This document shows positions 55,848 to 64,000 of a DNA stretch of 64,000 bases, piece after piece. The stretch comes from Lanius collurio (Eukaryota > Chordata > Aves > Passeriformes > Laniidae). Position 1 is the first letter of the stretch, and every line of letters starts with the position of its first letter. The stretch covers positions 51,184,106 through 51,248,105 of the forward strand of contig JACBWW010000003.1 of assembly GCA_020086605.1 (NCBI GenBank). The letters are read 5' to 3'. Made by a program: the position numbers and the translations under genes. Below the pieces are notes generated by a model. That model was given only the letters and a program-made list of their open reading frames with translations. It ran no database searches and was not told the origin of the DNA.

Positions 55848-56543
55848 AAAGGCCAGGGATTTGGTGGCAGAGGGGTGTAGGGCTGAACATGTGACCTCTG
55901 CCTTCAGGAGGCATTGAGCTGTCCCATGCTGGTCCCAACTGGCCACATCTGGCTCCAAAATGGACCCAGCACAGGATATAACTGAATCCATCAGTAGAAT
56001 TTGTGACATCTCTATGAAGACGTATATAAGGCAATAAACACTGAGGGAAAGGAACAAAGTCAGAGAATGAGTGGTCCATTCCAGAGCTAGTAACACCCTC
56101 AAAGGGATTGGAGTCCATAAGTACCCCACACTGGAGCAGGTTCTTCCCCTAAGAGACTATGGCCTGTGGTCAATGTACATCAAGGCAGAAGAAATGAGTA
56201 AGAGGGAAGAAATGGCAGAGAAAAAGTGAGGAATGTGGAGCAGCAGAAATCAACTCTTACTTTTTGACCAAACCTCCTGCACTGGCTATCTCACCAAAGA
56301 GACAAAGAGTAATCTGTAGTGGAATAGAGGAAGGGAAAGTATTTGGAATGAAGTTGAGCTGTCCAAAGAGAGTAAATAAGGCCATTTTGTCCAGGGCAGT
56401 AGCTGAGGAGTGATTTTCCACATCTTCATTTCAACCATGAAACTTTTCACTCCCGTTCTTCCTATTTTCTGCCCTGTGAGGATGGAGTGAATGAGTGGTG
56501 GTGAGAGGGCTTCATTTCTACTCAGGGTTAAACCATGACCCAA
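55848..56543 (+). mobile_element. Avian ERVL-like LTR, degenerate, same family as 492-1516
   Basis: Read on the plus strand it follows the same order of motifs as the minus strand of 492-1516: TGGTGGCAGAGGGGTGTAGG, CATCTGGCTCCAAAATGGAC, CACTGGAGCAGGTTCTTCCC, GACCAAACCTCCTGCACTGG and a final GGGTTAAACCATGACCC. It is about 300 bp shorter, from internal loss. No viral gene is present. The two open frames at 55789-56129 on the minus strand lie in it and are not genes. Confidence 0.65.
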
Positions 56544-57194
56544 ATACACTAGCACATAATGTGCATTTGTGCAAACAAAATCAGTAAGCCAAGGGAGTGA
56601 TTAGCTGAACAAGGTACTGAAGTGCTGCACAATGACAGACTAAAATCATGCAGGCTTCTGAAGTTCAGAATTTGGAGTCCAAGTCCTTCAAAATATGTAA
56701 CAATGGGCTAAGGAAAATTAAACTGGAGGAAGTACTAAGAAATTAGTAATTCTGGATATAGTGGCACTATGTAGCAAATATTATTTCAAAGAGGAAACTC
56801 AGAAAGAAGCTACAGACAATCTACATTAATTAAGCAGGGGAAGGAGCGAGCTTTTAACACAGTTATTAATATGTAGCACTCTGATAATACAATCTATTGA
56901 AAGAATTAGCAGATGTCATCTCAAAATTAATGTATAAATAAACTCTTGAAAAGAAAAACAAGCACTTGTACTACATGGCTTTCTGCAACACCTTTAAAGT
57001 TTTTTATTCAGTTGTCTGGTTTTCAGAAAACTCATGTCAGAACATCAGTGAAATTAAAGTTTGAAAATTGTCATTAGAAAAAGCCTTAACATTATCTCTA
57101 ACTGAAAAAAAGTTAGAGTTCTCAAAAAACTGAAAAATATGGTGTTACACATTTTTGTTTGTTTTCAAATTGTATGAAAAGTTTTTAATATATC

Positions 57195-57328
57195 ACACCC
57201 CTAGAAGTGTTCATGGCAGGGTTTGAGTAACCTGGTCTACTGGAAGGTTCCCTACTCATGGCACAGGGGCTAGAACTAGATGATCTTTAAGGTCCCTTCC
57301 AACCTAAACCATTCTATGATTCTATAAT
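57195..57328 (+). mobile_element. CR1 LINE 3' end
   Basis: CATGGCAGGGTTTGAGTAACC, cut to a short piece here, and TTTAAGGTCCCTTCCAACCT then CCATTCTATGATTCTATAAT are the CR1 3' end and tail. About 130 bp; truncated on the left. Confidence 0.9.
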
Positions 57329-59173
57329 ATTTATTTAATTTCTTCATGCTCTCTTCTTCAGTCTACCATTAACCTACCAAAAACCACTCATCCTCTGTTA
57401 TCTGACCATGTATTTTTCTATTTTTCTACTAGCAAGGTTATTTTTTATTGATCATATAGGCTTGAGTATACATATTTAATTCCTTTACATGCTGAATTTT
57501 TTTACTGCCTACAATTATTTTAGAGTTGCAAAAGACATTTTCTTCATTTTAAGTATGGTAGGCTACTGCAGCATTTGACAACTTAGTGTTGGGTACACTT
57601 TAACGTATATTAAGCAATATACCATTAAAAATTAAATGAGCAAACAAAAATAGTAAAAACCCCATTACCTACCCTCTACATTATTAGGCAGTAAAGAAAA
57701 CTAGAAGACACAGCATATTCAAATCTCCCACACCTACCAACTCATACATTTTATGTGTCCTGCATAAAACACATTTTTGACAGTAAACATATGCCTGTTC
57801 TCTTTCATTAGCAATTATTTCACATTTTTGGCAGGAATGTATGTATGTGTACCATGAGACAGGGTTTGTTCTTCTTTTCTCACTAGTTCAAAAGAAACAG
57901 CTCAATACTCCAAATTACTTCACTTAAACCACCAAAAAAGTTATCACATGGTTTCTTAATTGTGGGGTAGATTTAATAGAGAAAATTCCCACATTCTATC
58001 TTTTAACAGTCCCATAAGCTAGCAGCTTCCTATTAAAGATTGTGGTTTATCATATGTAGTATGAAGGATATCATGCAAAAAATGAGTCAGTGCTTTTCAT
58101 AAATCATTATAGCAGCCCTGAAGCTACAGTAAGAAATTTTCTTTCATGTAAATTCACTCAGAATACACATTCAAGAACATCTATAAACTCAGGAAGTCCA
58201 AATCAAGATATACAATACTTGCTGAAAATAGTAATCAGCTTTTTCTGTTCTTGTATAGAATATGTTATCTGAGGCAATCATACAGTTGTAAAATTTGCTG
58301 TCATCAATGATCAACTTAAAAACATTAGTCATAGGCTTTTCTTAATTGCAATTTTTACATTACTTGACTAATTTTATGAGATTCTGCAAAGCTTTATGTA
58401 AGCAATCTCTTCCTATGTTAAATTTTCTATAAGAAACTGCAAAAGAAATTCCTGTACTAAATCTTGATAGGAATGCCATGATTATTTTTTTCATCAGATA
58501 AATGGAAAAGCACAAAAACACAAAAAGGGATTACTGTTCCCTGAGGATCCATTGATACACTGTGGATATTGAAAAATATTATTTACATTATTACCATACA
58601 CTAATGACCTTCAGTTTTCATTAGCACTTCATCATTACAATGACCTTGTTACAGTGACATTCCCAAAATCATGCTTCAGATGCTTTTACTCTTATTCAAA
58701 ATAAATGCTTGCTCATAAAAACGGTGTGTAAGAATCTTTCTGGTTAATTAAACCCCTAATAATGCAAAGCCTTCCAAAACATAGTAAAAAGTAATAAAGA
58801 TTAACTGCTACTTTAGTAAACAGAAACTTACTCACTACTTTACAAAAACGACTAATGCAACTATAGATTCAATTCCATAATTTAATGATAAAGACATTAT
58901 TTCTGCTACTGTTAAACAGTATCTTTCAGAATATTAGGATCATTTTAAAAGCTAAGTACTTGGACACGTTCAAGTAAAGCAGATATCTCCTGCAATTTTT
59001 TTTGGTAACTGATCTTAGATACACTAGATAATACACTGCCCATATTCCAACATAGTATAATTTGACATAGCAGGTTGAAAAACAAACTGTACTTATAAGG
59101 GTTTTCTTAAGTCGCCCTTCCCTTTTTCTACAACATCAGGCACTATTTTTCGTAACAAATACAGCCACAACTA

Positions 59174-59314
<141 letters not shown>

Positions 59315-60177
59315 TTAAAACACAATTAAAAAATTAATAAAATATTTAAAAATTATCAGGAAATCTTTTATATTCAACATAACATTCACTGACATGCCCC
59401 CTGTCGGACTTCTTATTTTTCAGTTAGTAGCATTTTAACAAGCATAAACAGACAAAATTGTATACTATGCCTGGCCAAGTGATGGGATATAAAACAGTGC
59501 TAAGCTAGAAACTACACAGTCATGTTATTGGTCAGGCACAGCACTGTCAGGATGGAAGTACATGGCACCCAGGAGAGAAAGAATTTGCATTTACACAGGT
59601 CAGATAACGGGCTATACAGAACATTGCTGTAGGCACCAGGGAGAGGTTTGTACCCTGTGACTTTCACATTCACAATATTGAAGAAGAGAGCTTAGGTTAT
59701 GCAAACCTAATGATAAAACAGGCATCTACTTTTCAAGAGTAAGTAATTTTCTATATTCAGGGTATAAAGAAGAAAGAAATATTCAATCACTTGAGTGAAT
59801 TTGAAATTTAATTATTAGATGTGCAAGAAGCGTAGGGAATTCTAGTGGATTTGACCTAAACTAGCAGCCAAGCACCACACAGCTGTTCTCTCCCTCCCTT
59901 CCCTGCCCCCAACAATCATAAAGGGAGAGAACAGGAAGAGCAAAAGCAAGAAAGACTCTTCAAAAGACAGTTTAATAAGTGAAGAGTTGAGAAAAAAGGA
60001 AGTGATACAAAAGCAATCATTCACCATATTCCCCATATTCCACAAATAGATGAATCAAAATGGTCTCCAAGCAATGATTAGCAGCTGTCTTTCAGCCCCT
60101 CTAATTTATTTTATTGCTTACCATGAAATTATATTTTATGAAATATCCTTTTGGTCAATTTGGGTTTGTTGTCTAGT

Positions 60178-60189
60178 TTTTTTTTTTCC
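60178..60189 (+). repeat. Poly(T) run
   Basis: A T run preceding CCTTCC in intron sequence; simple repeat only. Confidence 0.7.
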
Positions 60190-60224
60190 TTCCTAGTATC
60201 CTGCCTATACCTGGTCTACTTACT

Positions 60225-60395
60225 GTGGGGACAGAGGAGAGGGGAAAGGAAGTCTTGATGCTGTGCCAGCACGGCTCAGAAGCAGCCAATACATTGTTGT
60301 GCAATCAACTCCAGTTTAATCACAAATCCAGACTACAGCACCTCATGGGCTTCTATGAAAAAAATTAACTATGAGCCATTAGACCCAGTATAGAA
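60225..60395 (+). mobile_element. Avian LTR fragment (probable)
   Basis: GATGCTGTGCCAGCACGGCT, CAGAAGCAGCCAATACATTG, CTACAGCACCTCATGGGC and ATGAAAAAAATTAACT followed by AGACCCAGTA match, in order, an LTR sequence I remember from avian endogenous retroviruses. Both ends are indistinct. Confidence 0.55.
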
Positions 60396-62808
60396 AATTA
60401 CCTGGATTTTTTATTGTTTTAGTTTTCTGTTTGGTTTTTAGCATCAGGATATTGCTGCAATTATCGTAGTCTTTCGTCTTGACTTGCTCATTTGGGAAGT
60501 CTAAATTTAAGTTCTTTTTTTGTTTGGGGTTTTTTGTAGGGGTTTTCTTTTGTTATTTTATTTTTAGATGAGATGTCATGTTATAAAAAAGGTGAATAAA
60601 GTTTAGGTAGAAAATTCTTCCATCAAGCCAGTAATTCAAGATATATTTCTCATTAAAACCAGAAGGATAAGTCACAACTTCAGGATGTCAATATACCATT
60701 TATTCCTTCCATTTAACTGTAAAAAGAACTCTTCCTGTAGTTAAAATAAAATACTAGCCAACAAGAATGCCATTTTATGTTCAGACATCAAGGATTCCTA
60801 TTTTATTTTGAGAAAAACTCTATTTATAATAAATCAAGTAATTCTAAAGTGATTCTTTTAAGTGGAATAAAACCCCAAACCTTACTTAAATAAATAACTA
60901 ATAAGTTTGTATAGTTACTATTCTGTGAGGAAGACTTCTGAAATAGCAATTTAGAGGTAGTGCTCTTTCCATCTTTTCCCATCCACTCTATCTCAAAACA
61001 AAACATGTTTAAGATCACTTTCCAAATTTCTGAAACTGTACTAGCACTCTTGTTCCCTCAGGCACTTATATAAATGACAAAAGGCTTGACTGACACCACA
61101 GTCTCTTAAAACTCCTTTAAATAACTGCAAAAGATGTTTTTATACTGTAGGAACACATTAGCTATCCAATTCATTTTGGTTAAATGACACATAGAACCTA
61201 AATTTTTTAAGCTTATGAAATTGATTTCAAATCCTAGATCCAAGAAATCCTGATGATGAATTTAAACAAAAAGCCCAATCAAACAAACAAAAAAAATCTC
61301 CAGTGCTATTAGATTGCAACAGGATGTGGTGAATGCACATTGCTCTGAACCAATAAAAGTCAGAGATGAACTAGAACATGTATAAGATGTAAGAGGCAGA
61401 AGTCTACACCTTTCAATTAGAAAACATCAAATAGTTCTGCATTTTCATGGTGAATTTTAGAATGAAACACTTCCTAACAGACATAAAGTGGCTTTAGTTG
61501 CTACAAAATTCTTGTTGCAGCTGTAAGAATTATGCTTTAATTTGAGGCTTGTTTTTTGGAAGGTAGAGGTTTAGGTATCCTTTTTGTCACAGCTATTTCT
61601 CTGTACAATAATATTACCTAATGATGCAAGAGGAAATATTTTTTTTTTAATTTAAATTCTCACTCTATAACTAATTGTTAGGCAATACAGAGATAGAGGC
61701 AACAACCTTTCACTGCTTGCATATTTTAGAATAAACCTATTACTGGAAGATGTCTTGCTAAACAATTTTAATAAAATAAGGCTGTAAAACACATTTCCTA
61801 ACACCTATTTTGACTCATATATATTATGCCTACTAGAAGGTTTCTCTTTAATAATCACAAAACCATGTGAAAAATAAATTGCAAGTTTATTTTCCAAGGC
61901 ATGAGAAAATGTCACCCTAGACATTTAAATAAGCTCACAATAAAAGAAAAAAATTGTTTCTAAATAGCTAAAAATCTAATTTACCTATCAAATCAGGTAT
62001 TTATTAACACATCTATCCTTAGATCTATGCTAACCTCTAATTAAATTCACAATTCCTACAATCTGATTTTTACAGTTCATGGTTTCTAAGGTATTCTCCT
62101 CAGAAAGTAGATTTGTTAGCTGACAAAATTTATTCTGTTAATATAACTGCCCCTTTTTTTATGTCAATTCATCTCCTCAGCAAATTATAAAGCTGTTCAC
62201 CATTACAGTAACACACTGGCAGCCCAACCTACTTCTGTGTCAGCTGCTATTCCAAGCATAGTTATGCTGCATCATCTACAATATTTTCCTAAAATTCAAA
62301 GCAAAACACCATATCTTCCATAAAGGAAATGCAGCTGTCTCATGTTCTTTCATAATTCAGAAGATGTAGCTCCCTCTCAAGCTGCACAGAATCCTGCAGA
62401 GTAAATTTCACTCAACAGAGAGTAAGCTTCCCTTCTGCAGCTGTCTTTCATAAACTCTTAAATGTTCATGGAGACTCTTGGCTGTGAACCAGAGATTTAA
62501 AGTATCTTACCACTATGTGTAGTCAACAGAATTGACTGTTATCTACTGCAAAATGTATTTCAAGAAAGATCTTACTGAAACAATGCACTTTTGTTGCTAA
62601 ACAAGGGATTAGTAGAAGTGAAAGACTGTGCATGTAGATATGGCAGTGAAATTCCCATCTATGCATTTTACTTGCTTTGTGTGTAAACTGCAGTTTACAG
62701 AAGAAATAGGAGACTAACATTTTTGAAATCAAAATTTCCTTCTTCTTGCACTTCATTAAAACAGCATGACTCCATTCCCTTCCTTTATACATTTTTTAGG
62801 TAGAAATT

Positions 62809-62830
62809 AAAAAAAAAAAAAAAAAAAAAA
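62809..62830 (+). repeat. Poly(A) run
   Basis: About 22 A in a row with no flanking element that I can identify, so it is not clearly a retroposon tail. Confidence 0.8.
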
Positions 62831-64000
62831 TCACCTGCTTTAGGCTAGTTCTGATCCAGTGAAGTTAATTATTATTTCATTTGCCCTCAAAATTCTAACA
62901 AATAATTCCCACCTTATGTTGCAAAGTGGAATTCAGGTTTGGTGTGTTTTCTTTTTTAATATCATAGCACACATTCTCTATTTCTTCCAGAGAAGGAACA
63001 CTACACATTTACTTTAATATTTGAAATGTACACCATCAGATAGCTATAATCTTGACAAATATTTTAAACATTCTTGTCTTGTTCTTGTACCAAACCAGCT
63101 TAAATTTCTAAAAATCATCTAAAACTACAGTTCTTACAGACATATTACCACTGACTGTCACAATTGTCAATACACTGATTATTATGATGTAATGCAGGCC
63201 TTAATTTAGGCATTCAATATGTCCAAGTATATGCCAAACAGAAAATACATTTTGCTTTTTTTTTTAAATAAACAGCAAAGTTTTTTTGTAAAACTTTTTA
63301 AATTAAGCATACATTTCTACATTTCCTCACATGCTAGGAGATTCACAGAAATGGAATTAATGAAAAAAACCACATTGAGGTTGATACCACATCTATAAAG
63401 AGTGTGGAAACCCATTGTAATACTATCAAAGCCTAGGATAACAAAGACTTACATCTTAGCATGACATAGATCTCATATACATGCACTACAAAATCCTAAG
63501 TACTTGTTTTGATGCAAACTGCAGCTGTGTGGTTTCTTTCTCACTGGTATTATTTGCATGTTGAAATAAAACTAATGTATAAAAAGCTTTGATTGAAAAA
63601 GGGCGAATTATCACACATTTTGATAAGGCCAAAGCATGTTCATAAATGTGCTACTGGGACTTAATACTTACACAGCACAGTACACTACAAAGGAGAGTAG
63701 CTTTGAAAAGAGAGGAAAGACATACCCAATAGAACAGTACCTGATCAATGACCTATCTGGTTTGATTAAGTTTTGCTTAAATTAGGTAGTACTTGTATCA
63801 AATATAAATTTGATGTATCAACCACTTACCGATTATTGTGTCTCCTATACTTGTATATTACATATGCACATTACCAAAGATATCTGGCATCCATTCCTTT
63901 GTTCTCCATGACTGCCTTGATCCCATAAAGCAACAACTCCTGTAGCAAGCTTCATAATAAACCTCTTTTGCAAAGGATCCACCCCACAATTCAGATTAAA

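Noticed and set aside
55789..56129. Two minus-strand frames of about 108 codons
   Set aside because: They overlap each other in different frames inside an LTR, with no domain.

Overview
The window looks like bird genomic DNA. It is AT-rich intronic sequence carrying CR1 LINE fragments whose 3' ends have the avian ATTCTATG-type tail, together with several LTR families I recognise as typical of avian (ERVL-like and other) endogenous retroviruses. I see no bacterial-type operon, CRISPR array, tRNA or rRNA gene. The species cannot be fixed from what I can see.

The whole window lies inside one gene on the minus strand. I identify it as CSMD3 (CUB and Sushi multiple domains 3), a very large neuronal type I membrane protein. 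Six internal coding exons, 832 bp in all, read from right to left: 59197-59309 (second half of CUB2), 34281-34586 (a 102-codon Ser/Thr-rich and basic linker, very probably alternatively spliced), 22402-22479 (linker), 17700-17787 (linker and start of Sushi 2), 6636-6760 (rest of Sushi 2) and 4280-4401 (start of CUB3). All six junctions have AG/GT splice sites on the minus strand, and the codon phases join without a break. Introns between them are about 24.6, 11.8, 4.6, 10.9 and 2.2 kb. The gene's first exons, promoter, transmembrane segment and 3' end all lie outside the window.

The rest is intron with repeats. LTR-like elements: 492-1516 (minus) and about 55848-56543 (plus), which appear to be the same family in opposite orientation; about 10827-11450 (plus); about 42697-43301 (plus), with a TATA-like box, a poly(A) signal and a 28-bp tandem duplication; about 53094-53626 (plus); and a fragment at about 60225-60395. 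CR1 pieces: plus strand at about 1855-2310, 11500-12720, 44690-45590, 46175-46400, 47640-48975 and 57195-57328; minus strand at about 9887-9960, 25679-26060 and 38180-38870. A probable ancient MIR-like SINE lies at about 47100-47230. Microsatellites include 13 perfect AGAGA units (30193-30257) and a TA/TG tract (51444-51495). A short assembly gap (19 N, 43904-43922) is flanked by two identical 128-bp copies of the same sequence, so it is probably an artefact.

I found no unknown multi-gene system. The points most worth following are the cassette linker exon with weak splice sites and a basic cluster, a G-quadruplex-type tract 51 bp from a splice donor, the UCUCU-repeat tract in the intron downstream of the cassette exon, and the artefactual gap.
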